The translations under genes were made by a program, and so were the position numbers. Below the pieces are notes generated by a model. That model worked only from the letters and a program-made list of their open reading frames with translations, was not told where the DNA came from and did no database searches. 64,000 nt of DNA from Turnera subulata (lineage: Eukaryota; Streptophyta; Magnoliopsida; Malpighiales; Passifloraceae): contig JAKUCV010004431.1 in the NCBI GenBank assembly GCA_028386065.3, positions 1 through 64,000 of the forward strand, written 5' to 3'. Positions 33,201-44,284 of the stretch are shown here, in pieces. The stretch's first letter is position 1; every line of letters starts with the position of its first letter.

Positions 33201-35016
33201 AACAACACAAACCTGATCAGTTCAATCGGACCTGAATCGAATCGGAGGAAGAAAGAAAAGAACAACAAAAAGGAAAACGGGGCAGGGATCGTTGTGGGTC
33301 TTACCCACACGGCGGCGGCGGCAACAACAAGCGGCAGATTGGAGGTAGCAGGGGCGATCTCGGGCGGCAACCACTGCCAGCAGCTTCGGCAGCAGCAGAA
33401 GACGAGAAGCAGGAAGGGAGAGGAGAGAGACGGTGGCGGTGTGTGGTTGTCGGCATCAGCAGGTCGACGAGGACTCGACGACGACGGATGAGGAGAGGAA
33501 ATCGAACCTGGGGACGGTGGCGATTCAGGCTCGGTCCTCTGGTGGCGGCGTCTTCCGGTTACTGCAACAGCAAAGGAGGAAGGCGGCGGCGCTGTGAGGG
33601 GAAGCAAGCGCGACCAGAGGTGGAGGAGGGTGGCGTGCAGGCGAATGGCGAGCAGCTGGCACGGGAAGGAGATGGTCGCGGACGGCGCAACGCGAAGGAG
33701 GCGGAGGCGGCGATCTGTAGCAGAGGAGGGAACTGGTGGTGTCGGTTGTGCTGAGACAGAGAAGAGGAATGAGAGGGAGAGATGGTGGTCTCGGGTTCGG
33801 CGGCTCAAAGGAGAAGAGGAAGAAGGCGGGATGATGGTGATGGCAGGGAAGAGAGCGGCGAGAGGAAGAGCTGTGGTAGGGAGATAGAGAAGATGAGAGG
33901 GGCGGTGGCTGATTGGCAAGGCGGTGAGGAAAAGGGAAGAGAAGGGAGGTTGGGGCTGGCGTGTGGAAAAACAGGGGAGAGAGGAGAAAAAAAGGAAAAA
34001 AAGATAGGTAGAAAGAAAGAAATGAAAAAAAGGAAAAGAAGGGAAAATGGAATGCTGTCGGGCAATTATTTTTGCCCTGCTAGCACACGAAACGACGCCG
34101 TTTGGACGTCCCCAACCAACAGTCAACAGCCTTGGTCAAAACACAGCTTGGTTCGAGTTTTATGTTTTGGCTTCCCAAAACTACGTCGTATCGGCAAAAA
34201 CTAAACCCAACCTTGTGTTCCATACTTAGACATAATTTATTTCAAAATATAATTTAAGAAATCTTTTAGTAAACCATTTAATTTTGGATGAAGTCCAAAA
34301 TAAATTTCTATATTTATTTAGTAAAGTTAATTTCCTAAAACATGTTTATTAGTGATTATGGAAAAGTAGTTAATAAATGTCTTGATAAAGTAATAATATT
34401 AATAACAACATTAACAGCAATAATATACTGTAATATTAATTATTTTTTAGCAAGGGAAGAATGATATGGAATTGTAGAAAGTAAATCCGTTGAAAATTTC
34501 ATAAATAAAAGCTTAGCCAAAAATCATCGAAAATTTTCTTTAAAAATTTTAATTAGTAAATTATTGCAACAAAAATATAATAATAATAATATTACTATTA
34601 TTGTTGCTTAGGAAAATAATAATAATAATAATAACAATAATAACAGTAATAAAAATTTGAGAGTAGTGAAAGTAATAGTGAAAATAATGAAAGTTAACTC
34701 GGATTGGTAAAATTTTTTATCAGCCGTGATAAAATTTTATTAACCACCGTAAAAGTTAAAACAACTTGGTAAAAATCACAAAAATTTTACCCGGTTCATT
34801 ACACTTTTATCAATAATTTATTAAATATTTTTAATAATGCAGAAAAATTCATTCAATATATATTATTCTATCATCATTTCCATTGCACAAAATGAGTATC
34901 TCATAGTTATGTTCTTCTTTTATAAAAAAATACTGAAAGTTCTGAAAATTAAATTCATGTATTTTATTTTAATAACTATTGAAACAAGCCCGTGTAATGC
35001 ATGCGGATTATACTAG
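30239..35016 (+). mobile_element. Helitron A, non-autonomous, carrying a solo LTR
   Basis: It starts TCTATTATATATAT-AGCAGAGACAT after an A and ends with a degenerate hairpin (GCCCGTG...CATGCGG, about 34987-35005), then CTAG at 35013-35016 followed by T. Integration is thus between A and T, as Helitrons do. Its own sequence is only about 720 bp (30239-30751 and 34809-35016); the rest is the solo LTR. It has no coding capacity. Confidence 0.7.
30752..34803 (-). mobile_element. Solo LTR, 4,052 bp, reversed
   Basis: The ends are TGAAACGCCCC and ...TTCATTACA, with the perfect 5-bp duplication CTTTT at 30747-30751 and 34804-34808. Read on the minus strand it begins TGTAATGAACCGGGTAAAA, a relative of the outer LTR at 35021. 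It contains the GTGAGACAGTGG...GTCTCAC stem (revcomp at about 31039-31062) and, near 34090, the GACGCCGTTT palindrome with a purine-rich/pyrimidine-rich leader. The long minus frame 33155-34126 is low-complexity leader, not a gene. Confidence 0.88.
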
Positions 35017-36156
35017 TATATGTGTAACAGCCCGGGTAAAAATTTGGTATTTTTACCGGGACTGTAAAAGTCTTTTTACAATAATTTACCGAAAGAATTA
35101 ATCTTGGGTAATTAATTCAAGGTAAATCGAACATCGTTTTTCGTAACCAAGTCTTTTCCAGCGCTCGAGATTTTTCCGTGGATTTTTCGGACCTAAGTTG
35201 GTATTTTTCGGGTCCTAGAATCCTCAGAAAAATCACGCCGGAAAATAACTATGGGGTATCAGTTATTTTCTGGTTCGGTCTGGACTCGCCCCATATGCAG
35301 CCAAACCTGCACAATTGAGGCAACTATGCAGGCGGCTGACACACGGGTATAAAGGAAGCAGAGCAGGAGAAGAGAAGAAGAGGAGAAGGAAAGAGAAAAA
35401 AGAGAAAAGAAGAGAAAGAAAGAAAGAAAAGAGAGAGAAAAAGGAAAGGAAAAAAAAGAAGGGAAAAAAAATAAAAAAAAACTGGGAAAAACTGAGAGAG
35501 GGAAGAAAAATAAGAGAGAAAAAAAAAGGAAATCGGAAGACAGAAAAAAAAAGGAAAACAAGGAAAAAGAAACCGGGGTGAACAGTTCTTCACCCTCCTC
35601 TGTAACGCCCCGGATTTTCGATATTTAATTTTTAGGGAATTTGGAATTTTTGAAATTTCATTTCCAATTTTACCCTTATAGAACTTCCGGGTGTTTTAAG
35701 CCAAGAAAATTATTACTATTATTAATTTATTTCCCTTGGAAATATTAGATTTTGAGTTGGAATTGTTTGTTGTTCGGGTTTCGTTGAAATAAAACGTGAT
35801 TCGGTGGGAAAACGAAGTTCCTTGTAGTTTTTAATTAAACTACGTCGTTTTGGTATGAAGGAAAAAAAAAAAACACGCCGTTGACTGAGTAGGGCGAGTT
35901 GACCAAGCCAGAGACCAAAACGACGCCGTTTTGGCCTCGACTGGCACACAAGCCCTAACTCTTCTCTTCTCTTTTCTTTTATCCATCTTTTCTTTCCCAC
36001 TCTTTTCCCCGAGCCGCCCCACGTTCTTCTCTTCCCTGGATTCTTCTCTTCCTCTCTCTCGATCGGTTGCCCCCGTCTTTCTTCCCATAATTTCTTTCTT
36101 TTGTTCTCTTCTCCTCTTTCCATTTCGAACACGCTGCCTTCTCCTCTCTTGTGCCA

Positions 36157-36356
36157 TTAGGCAGGTGGTAACTTGGCGGCGGCGGTGTCGAGCATTACGG
36201 CTCCTCCACTCTGGACTCGACCTCGCCTTCGCACAAGCCGCTGCTCCCGGCGGACGCGAACCAACAACTCTCGGCGGCGGCGGCGATGCTAGGTCACCTC
36301 CTGGTTCGTCGGACCGTGCTCACACCCGACCCCGAGGCCAGTCGGTAAGCACGCGC
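36157..36356. other. Anomalous block: parallel complement of 41224-41423
   Basis: With an offset of 5,067 bp, every base from 36158 to 36356 is the Watson-Crick complement of the base at the same position in the other LTR, in the same direction (199 of 199 by hand; only 36157/41224 does not pair). For example GCAGGTGGTA at 36161-36170 faces CGTCCACCAT at 41228-41237. Outside the block both LTRs match normally (AGGGACAACGAG resumes at 36357 and 41424). Inversion cannot give this pattern. Confidence 0.95.
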
Positions 36357-38839
36357 AGGGACAACGAGCTTGAGGAACAGCCGTCGTTGCCTCTGCCGCC
36401 ATTGGTCGGGTAAGCCGGGGACTTGCTCTCTTTCTTTCGTCTTTTGTCTTCCCGAGTTTATTGCTAATCGGGTTGATAATGCTTTGTTCTGTGAGTGTTT
36501 GTGGTGTCGGGGAGATGGATGGTGGCTGCGGGTTTGGCTCTGTGTTGGGCCGGATTGGTTTTGTTGAGGGCGATTGCAGTGTTGACCTGGTAGATGAGGA
36601 AGCTTGTGCGGTGGTTGGCCAGAACTGGGGTGCTCGGGTTTGGTCATGGAGAGTGTGTGTGGGGGATTCCAGTCTCGGTTTTGTGCTGCTCAACGGAGGC
36701 GGGCCGTCCTGGAGAGTACGGCTTGCGTCTTGACAAGGAATGATGGCCGGGACTTTGGTAGAGGATTCCGGGCGGTGGGTTGCAGAGCTCGGCATTGTAG
36801 TTCAGCCAGGTTCAGGCCTTTGAGTTTTGATTCCGGTGAGTGCTCTGACGATTCCTTCCTGTTAATTCCGAGTTGGGTTGCAATTCTAAACGGTGATTTG
36901 GTTTTGGCCCGGTTGTGTGGTTAATGCTAATATAGAAAATCTAATTTGGCATTAGGAAATTGTAGGTCTATATGCATATACTAAACTATGTTTGTGTGTT
37001 CTTGTGTACATGACGTGGCTGGGAATTTATTTGACAGTTGGTTATTATGTGTAATTGGTCTTTTAGTAGCGTGGTATACTAGTTTTGATGGAACAGTAAT
37101 ATGTTAATTGGTGGACGGAATTCTTAAGTGGAGTCCGGGTTTCTAATGGGTTCATTACATCCTTACTTGTATACTTTGGGAAATTGTAATTCTTGGGCTG
37201 TTGGTCTGGTTCAAATTAATCGTTAAAAAAAATAATGTTGTTTTGGTTTTGGGGTCTTTAGTGCTACGCCACATGAATAGCAGTCAATTTCAAGTCTAGG
37301 TGAATTTATTAAAGAGGTTTTAGCGAATCTGGTTTCTTTATAGAATATCAAATAAATTGTCAACATGATGCATGGTAGCTTGCGGGCATGAATTGGTTAT
37401 ATAATTATGGGAATATGAATTTAAGTACCGAACTATGTTGGTTAGAAGAACAGGTGGAGCAAAAGGTTATTATCTATACTTTTTAAACAAGTTTAGGCAT
37501 CGCTTTTCTGGGGATTGGTGTCAACTTCAGCTTAGTGCGTCCGACATGGATTATGTTGTTTTTTTTTTGAAAGTTATTTTCATCAAATCATCGTGTGTAG
37601 CTGCACCATTCACACTAAAGTGCGACTTTGCTAGTAACTAAATTTACTCTAAATGTGAGATGGAAGTAATAATGGCTTTTGACATGTTTCAATGCGAGAT
37701 TATTAACTCATAAGATTTTTACCAGTCTAATACATTTGCATTGAGGTTTAGCACTATAAAACCTTGGTTTCTAAATGTATTGACCAGTCTTTAATGAGGT
37801 CCTAAATTTCGATATCGCCATCTATTAAACTGATTATTTTTGTGTTGGGTCCAAATCCTTAATATACTAAGTAAGGTTAAAGGTTATTGTCCGGAAACTT
37901 AATTAGCTAGTGCCTGCCTGATTGTGCTTGGGCTATAATTATAGGAACCCGGTAATGTCAAGGGAGGCGAAGGCGCTACCTTCTATGATGTCCTAATGAT
38001 CCAGGTGAGGACTTATAAACCTTTGTATGCATTACTGCCTACAATGCTCGGTTAATTGTTTTGGTGGTATTAATTGTTGGTCTTGAATGCTATATGCATG
38101 CTTGCTTGATGTGCTGATGTTGTTAATTGCAAAGTGTATATATTGATGCTATCTTTGATGTGGTATACCTGATTAAGTGAATTGTGTGCCGGTGTAATAT
38201 GATTTGCCAGTTGAGCATGTTTGTTTGTTATGCTAAATAATATGATTTATGGATTTGTGTTTGTGTGGTGGACTGTGGGCTGGAGGCCCGGACTTGAAAA
38301 TAAGATATTAAATTCCACACAACACTGTTGAATCATAACGTATGGTACAACTCTTAAAGAATAAATGAGAATAACGAATTGTAATAAAGTCTACTGTGGG
38401 GCTGTTGACCGGTTGGTTCGAGCGGGAAGTAATACCCCTCGGGATGGCATGCGGGTTTGCATGTGGGCCTGTGATGGCCGGTTCTACCTCCCTCCTTCTA
38501 CCTCCCCCTTTCTACCTCCCTCTTTCTCTCTGTCTCTCTCTCTCTCTATGGATATGTTGGGCTTCGTGCCTGGTTTATTTGGGCTTCGTGCCTGGTTTAT
38601 TTGGGCTTCGTGCCTGGTTGTCTGATCAGACGGGACCGAGCTCGACGCACACAGTAGAGGGCCCTAATAAAATATTTAAACTTAATAACAAAGATAATAA
38701 TATAAGTAATGATAGTGATGGTTGAAGTCTGGTGATGACTGGTGTTATGTATTGTGAATTGTTGTGCTCTGTGTTTGCTGTTGCCATTGCCGGTGTACTT
38801 GTAGTTGATTTGTTTTGTATATTATTGGTTTATTTGTCT

Positions 38840-38972
38840 GCGGTGAGACAGTGGTTGGTCTCACCCCCTCACAGTTTTACACAGGTTAGCTGATCGATGA
38901 TCAGAAGAGCATATCAGCAGGTGGCGGTGCTTTCCTCTCCTCGGGTCGGATCCATAGAGTTTCACTGCATAC
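38840..38972 (+). promoter_or_regulatory. Conserved structured block near the LTR 3' end
   Basis: It contains stem GTGAGAC/GTCTCAC (38843-38864), the palindromic stem CTGATC-GAT-GATCAG (about 38890), and the strings CATATCAGCAGGTGGCGGTG and GTCGGATCCATAGAGTTT. The same block is at 4017-4150 and 43910-44042, and in altered form in the reversed LTR (about 30950-31065) and the outer LTR (about 46310-46450). In the 2170-4309 copy a C-to-T change in the first stem leaves a G-T wobble pair. It may act as RNA (packaging or 3' end formation). Confidence 0.5.
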
Positions 38973-39215
38973 ATGTTATCTTATGTATAGTCTTCCGCTG
39001 CATACTCGTTGTTGTGTAAATTGTTGTATAATTGTTCAATGTTTATGTTGTTGATATTGTATCCCGGCTAGAAGGGCATTTTGGTCTTTTTACATGTTAT
39101 GATAAATTTGATTGGTTATTTTGGGATACGGGTGTCCCGGGAATGATAAGGGCAATTCGGTCAATCTATAATTAATTTATAACTTATATTAGTAAATTGG
39201 GACACGGGCGTTTCA

Positions 39216-40667
39216 GTTGGTAGCGGAGCATGCTGTAGATCCTTTGGGATGTGTGAATACGTTTTGTGCTCTTATGTGCATGAGTCTGCTCGTTTCTGTG
39301 TTGTCTGTTGCATAGTCATATGCATTCATATAGTGAGTCGTACTATGGATCCGGTGGAGGACACGCACCTGCTGAGGGTCGGAGTGACCCGGTATTATTG
39401 TGTAAATGATATGCTTACCTTTACAGCTTAGGCTGTAGTAAAGATTATGTTGTGGTTTATCCACTGATCTATTAGGGTCGGTGTAGACTCTTAAATCTTG
39501 GTTTATGTTCCTTGTCTATGACGAACTGGCCAATACAAGTAAGAACCATCAATTTGTTTTCGGGTGTTAAGTCTGTTAGGAGATGATCTTATGTGATACT
39601 TGTAGATTTGATTTTTGTGATCTTGGTGATCAAGTTATTCGTGGTTTGATTATATAAACGTGAGGAATTGTAGTTACTTGTGGAATTATTTTATGGCTAG
39701 ATCATGTTCGGAGTGCGAGATGATTTCTTGAACTAATTTGAGGATTGATCTAATGGTATATTTGTGGAAAAATCTTTTAATGATACTTGAGGTACTAAAC
39801 TTTGATGAGTTTGGGGATATTAATGGTTATTGCGATAAAAAGGTTTTGATCATGAATTTCTGTTGAGGTTATAGTCCATGTGTTGGAAGTAGGATGATGG
39901 TGGTATGTTCATATTGAGTTTTGATTCTTTTGAGGTGATCTCGAGTACTGTGATCTAGTTGCTAGTTTGTTAAGTTACGTCATGGGATATACATTGATGT
40001 TTTAGGTTCTTTATCAAAATCATTATGATGATCATGGTGGTTATGGTTCGAGAGATAGATTCATGAATATGAGTATGTAGGGATGTTTGGGTCTTAAGGA
40101 ATCCAAGGCATAGAGTTATAAGTATGATTTTTCGGTAATGTTCGGTTTCTAGTGCCTAAGGCTTGATCAAGGTTATATACGATTTTGGTTGAATTGGTGT
40201 GTGTTAGAGAAAATACAATGAGGTTCAGGTCATGAAATTGATTATGGATTTTTGGTTTTGAGGCATTCACAATGGGAGTGGTGATCTTGTACTTAGGTAA
40301 CAATTTTGGGTTTTGATATATGAGAATATGCCTAATGTGTTGAAAGTATGGATATATTTGGATGAGTGATGATAAATGAAACAGTTTACGGATTTTGGTA
40401 TTATCATTGGTGATGATGATTGGATAAGACTTTTTGGTTAGTACTTTGACCTTACGCTTTTGATCATGATTGAATTAAGTCAATGATTGACTTGGCATAT
40501 TGGAGTTTTTGTTTGGAAATATGTTTGATGGTCATGATGGTTCTACTTGGTGGTTTGGCCAACGGTATTTGGATACCGGGTGACACTTGATTGTGTCAAT
40601 TAAGCACTTGGCTGCTTGACTTATTCTGCAAATTTCGAGGACGAAATTTTATTAAGTGGGGTGAAAC
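39216..40667 (+). other. Non-coding internal region of the LARD-like element
   Basis: 1,452 bp, AT-rich, with no gag or pol domain. The best frames (60-83 aa at 39213-39464) are not recognised. It has a primer-binding-site-like start (TTGGTAGCGGAGCATG) and a purine-rich end (about 40650-40667). Confidence 0.8.
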
Positions 40668-43600
40668 TGTAACGCCCCGGATTTTCGATATTTAATTTTT
40701 AGGGAATTTGGAATTTTTGAAATTTCATTTCCAATTTTACCCTTATAGAACTTCCGGGTGTTTTAAGCCAAGAAAATTATTACTATTATTAATTTATTTT
40801 CCTTGGAAATATTAGATTTTGAGTTAGAATTGTTTGTTGTTCGGGTTTCGTTGAAATAAAACGTGATTCGGTGGGAAAACGAAGTTCCTTGTAGTTTTTA
40901 ATTAAACTACGTCGTTTTGGTGTGAAGGAAAAAAAAAAAACACGCCGTTGACTGAGTAGGGCGAGTTGACCAAGCCAGAGACCAAAACGACGCCGTTTTG
41001 GCCTCAGCTGGCACACAAGCCCTAACTCTTCTCTTCTCTTTTCTTTTATCCTTCTTTTCTTTCCCACTCTTTTCCCCGAGCCGCCCCACGTTCTTCTCTT
41101 CCCTGGATTCTTCTCTTCCTCTCTCTCAATCGGTTGCCCCCGTCTTTCTTCCCATAATTTCTTCCTTTTGTTCTCTTCTTCTCTTTCCATTTCGAACACG
41201 CTGCCTTCTCCTCTCTTGTGCCACATCCGTCCACCATTGAACCGCCGCCGCCACAGCTCGTAATGCCGAGGAGGTGAGACCTGAGCTGGAGCGGAAGCGT
41301 GTTCGGCGACGAGGGCCGCCTGCGCTTGGTTGTTGAGAGCCGCCGCCGCCGCTACGATCCAGTGGAGGACCAAGCAGCCTGGCACGAGTGTGGGCTGGGG
41401 CTCCGGTCAGCCATTCGTGCGCGAGGGACAACGAGCTTGAGGAACAGCCGTCGTTGCCTCTGCCGCCATTGGTCGGGTAAGCCGGGGACTTGCTCTCTTT
41501 CTTTCGTCTTTTGTCTTCCCGAGTTATTGCTAATCGGGTTGTTAATGCTTTGTTCTGTGAGTGTTTGTGGTGTCGGGGAGATGGATGGTGGCTGCGGGTT
41601 TGGCTCTGTGTTGGGCCGGATTGGTTTTGTTGAGGGCGATTGCGGTGTTGACCTGGTAGATGTGGAAGCTTGTGCGGTGGTTGGCCAGAACTGGGATGCT
41701 CGGGTTTGGTCATGGAGAGTGTGTGTGGGGGATTCCAGTCTCGGTTTTGTGCTGCTCGACGGAGGCGGGCCGTCCTGGAGAGTACGGCTTGTGTCTTGAC
41801 AAGGAATGATGGCCGAGACCTTGGTAGAGGATTCCGGGCGGTGGGTTGCAGAGCTCGGCATTGTAGTTCAGCCAGGTTCAGGCCTTTGAGTTTTGATTCC
41901 GGTGAGTGCTCCGACGATTCCTTCCTGTTAATTCCGAGTTGGGTTGCAATTCTAAACGGTGATTTGGTTTTGGCCCGGTTGTGTGGTTAATGCTAATAGA
42001 GAAAATCTAATTTGGCATTAGGAAATTGTAGGTCTATGTGCATATACTAAACTATGTTTGTGTGTTCTTGTGTACATGACGTGGCTGGGAATTTATTTGA
42101 CAGTTGGTTATTATGTGTAATTGGTCTTTTAGTAGCGTGGTATACTAGTTTTGATGGAACAGTAATATGTTAATTGGTGGACGGAATTCTTAAGTGGAGT
42201 CCGGGTTTCTAATGGGTTCATTACATCCTTACTTGTATACTTTGGGAAATTGTAATTCTTGGGCTGTTGGTCTGGTTCAAATTAATTGTTAAAAAAAATA
42301 ATGTTGTTTTGGTTTTGGGGTCTTTAGTGCTACGCCACATGAATAGCAGTCAATTTCAAGTCTAGGTGAATTTATTAAAGAGGTTTTAGCGAATCTGGTT
42401 TCTTTATAGAATATCAAATAAATTGTCAACATGATGCACGGTAGCTTGCGGGCATGAATTGGTTATATAATTATGGGAATATGAATTTAAGTACCGAACT
42501 ATGTTGGTTAGAAGAACAGGTGGAGCAAAAGGTTATTATCTATACTTTTTAAACAAGTTTAGGCATCGCTTTTGTGGGGATTGGTGTCAACTTCAGCTTA
42601 GTGCGTCCGACATGGATTATGTTGTTTTTTTTTTGAAAGTTATTTTCATCAAATCATCGTGTGTAGCTGCACCATTCACACTAAAGTGCGACTTTGCTAG
42701 TAACTAAATTTACTCTAAATGTGAGATGGAAGTAATAATGGCTTTTGACATGTTTCAATGCGAGATTATTAACTCATAAGATTTTTACCAGTCTAATACA
42801 TTTGCATTGAGGTTTAGCACTATAAAACCTTGGTTTCTAAATGTATTGACCAGTCTTTAATGGGGTCCTAAATTTCGATATCGCCATCTATTAAACTGAT
42901 TATTTTTGTGTTGGGTCCAAATCCTTAATATACTAAGTAAGGTTAAAGGTTATTGTCCGGAAACTTAATTAGCTAGTGCCTGCCTGATTGTGCTTGGGCT
43001 ATAATTATAGGAACCCGGTAATGTCGAGGGAGGCGAAGGCGCTACCTTCTATGATGTCCTAATGATCCAGGTGAGGACTTATAAACCTTTGTATGCATTA
43101 CTGCCTACAATGCTCGGTTAATTGTTTTGGTGGTATTAATTGTTGGTCTTGAATGCTATATGCATGCTTGCTTGATGTGCTGATGTTGTTAATTGCAAAG
43201 TGTATATATTGATGCTATCTTTGATGCGGTATACCTGATTAAGTGAATTGTGTGCCGGTGTAATATGATTTGCCAGCTGAGCATGTTTGTTTGTTATGCT
43301 AAATAATATGATTTATGGATTTGTGTTTGTGTGGTGGACTGTGGGCTGGAGGCCCGGACTTGAAAATAAGATATTAAATTCCACACAACACTGTTGAATC
43401 ATAACGTATGGTACAACTCTTAAAGAATAAATGAGAATAACGAATTGTAATAAAGTCTACTGTGGGGCTGTTGACCGGTTGGTTCGAGCGGGAAGTAATA
43501 CCCCTCGGGATGGCATGCGGGTTTGCATGTGGGCCTGTGATGGCCGGTTCTACCTCCCTCCTTCTACCTCCCCCTTTCTACCTCCCTCTTTCTCTCTGTC

Positions 43601-44284
43601 TCTCTCTCTCTATGGTTATGTTGGGCTTCGTGCCTGGTTTATTTGGGCTTCGTGCCTGGTTTATTTGGGCTTATGCCTGGTTGTCTCATGAGACGGGACC
43701 GAGCTCGACGCACACAGTAGAGGGCCCTAATAAAATGTTTAAACCTAATAACAAATATAATTATATAAGTGATGGTTTGTAGTCTGGTTGAAGTCTGGTG
43801 ATGACCTGTGTTGTGTATTGTGAATTGGTTTGTGCACTGTGTTTGTTATTGCCTGTTGCCGGTGTATTTGTAGTTGATTTGTTTTGTATATTATTGGTTT
43901 ATTTGTCTGCGGTGAGACAGTGGTTGGTCTCACCCCCTCACAGTTTTACACAGGTTAGCTGATCGATGATCAGAAGAGCATATCAGCAGGTGGCGGTGCT
44001 TTCCTCTCCTCGGGTCGGATCCATAGAGTTTCACTGCATACATGTTATCTTATGTATAGTCTTCCGCTGCATACTCGTTGTTGTGTAAATTGTTATATAA
44101 TTGTTCAATGTTTATGTTGTTGATATTGTATCCCGGCTAGAAGGGCATTTTGGTCTTTCTACATGTTATGATAAATTTGATTGGTTATTTTGGGATACGG
44201 GTGTCCCGGGAATGATAAGGGCAATTCGGTCAATCTATAATTAATTTATAACTTATATTAGTAAATTGGGACACGGGCGTTTCA
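40668..44284 (+). repeat. 3' LTR of the LARD-like element
   Basis: Same organisation as the 5' LTR: palindrome at about 40981-41001, CT-rich leader, the block 41224-41423, donor-like GGGTAAGCC (about 41475) and the structured 3' block (43910-44042). Small indels separate it from the other LTR near 43600-43800. Hand counts of dinucleotides in the block favour this copy as the natural one: TG+CA about 28, AC+GT about 20, the usual bias in plants. The complemented copy necessarily has the reverse. Confidence 0.9.

Larger units (their letters stand above)
35601..39215 (+). repeat. 5' LTR of the LARD-like element
   Basis: It contains a near-palindrome CCAAAACGACGCCGTTTTGG (about 35915-35934), a related half-site CTACGTCGTTTTGG (about 35840) and TTGAC cores between them. 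These are followed by a CT-rich leader (35955-36120), a GC-rich stretch, candidate splice donors such as GGGTAAGCC (about 36408) and the structured 3' block (38840-38972). The 200-bp block 36157-36356 disagrees with the other LTR in an unusual way (see findings). Frames at 36289-36795 and 36461-36733 are not genes. Confidence 0.9.
35601..44284 (+). mobile_element. Complete long-LTR non-coding retrotransposon (LARD-like)
   Basis: Two LTRs of 3,615 bp (35601-39215) and 3,617 bp (40668-44284) surround only 1,452 bp of internal DNA. They are flanked by the perfect 5-bp duplication TCCTC (35596-35600 and 44285-44289). The ends are TGTAACGCCCC and GGGCGTTTCA. The internal region starts with a TTGGTAGCGGAGC primer-binding-site-like string and ends with CGAGGACGAAATTTT and a GTGGGGTGAAAC purine tract, a pattern of Ty3 chromovirus (Tekay/Del-type) elements. 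With no gag or pol it must depend on proteins from a relative. Few differences separate the LTRs outside one block, so insertion is recent. Confidence 0.92.

Noticed and set aside
33155..34126. 323-aa ORF on the minus strand
   Set aside because: It lies in the low-complexity leader of a solo LTR, is Ser/Pro/Phe-rich and has no domain.
35259..35593. Lys/Arg/Glu-rich and Phe/Ser-rich frames
   Set aside because: They are translations of a GA-rich tract in the outer LTR.
36157..36356. Ordinary inversion of a block within one LTR
   Set aside because: An inversion gives the reverse complement. The two copies are complementary base by base in the same direction, and the reverse complement does not align.
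39216..40667. Hidden gag or pol in the LARD interior
   Set aside because: No zinc knuckle, protease, RT or integrase motif was seen in any frame.
41126..41861. Overlapping 169-198 aa frames in the long LTRs
   Set aside because: They arise from GC-rich and CT-rich leader DNA, occur in several frames at once, and some cross the anomalous complement block.
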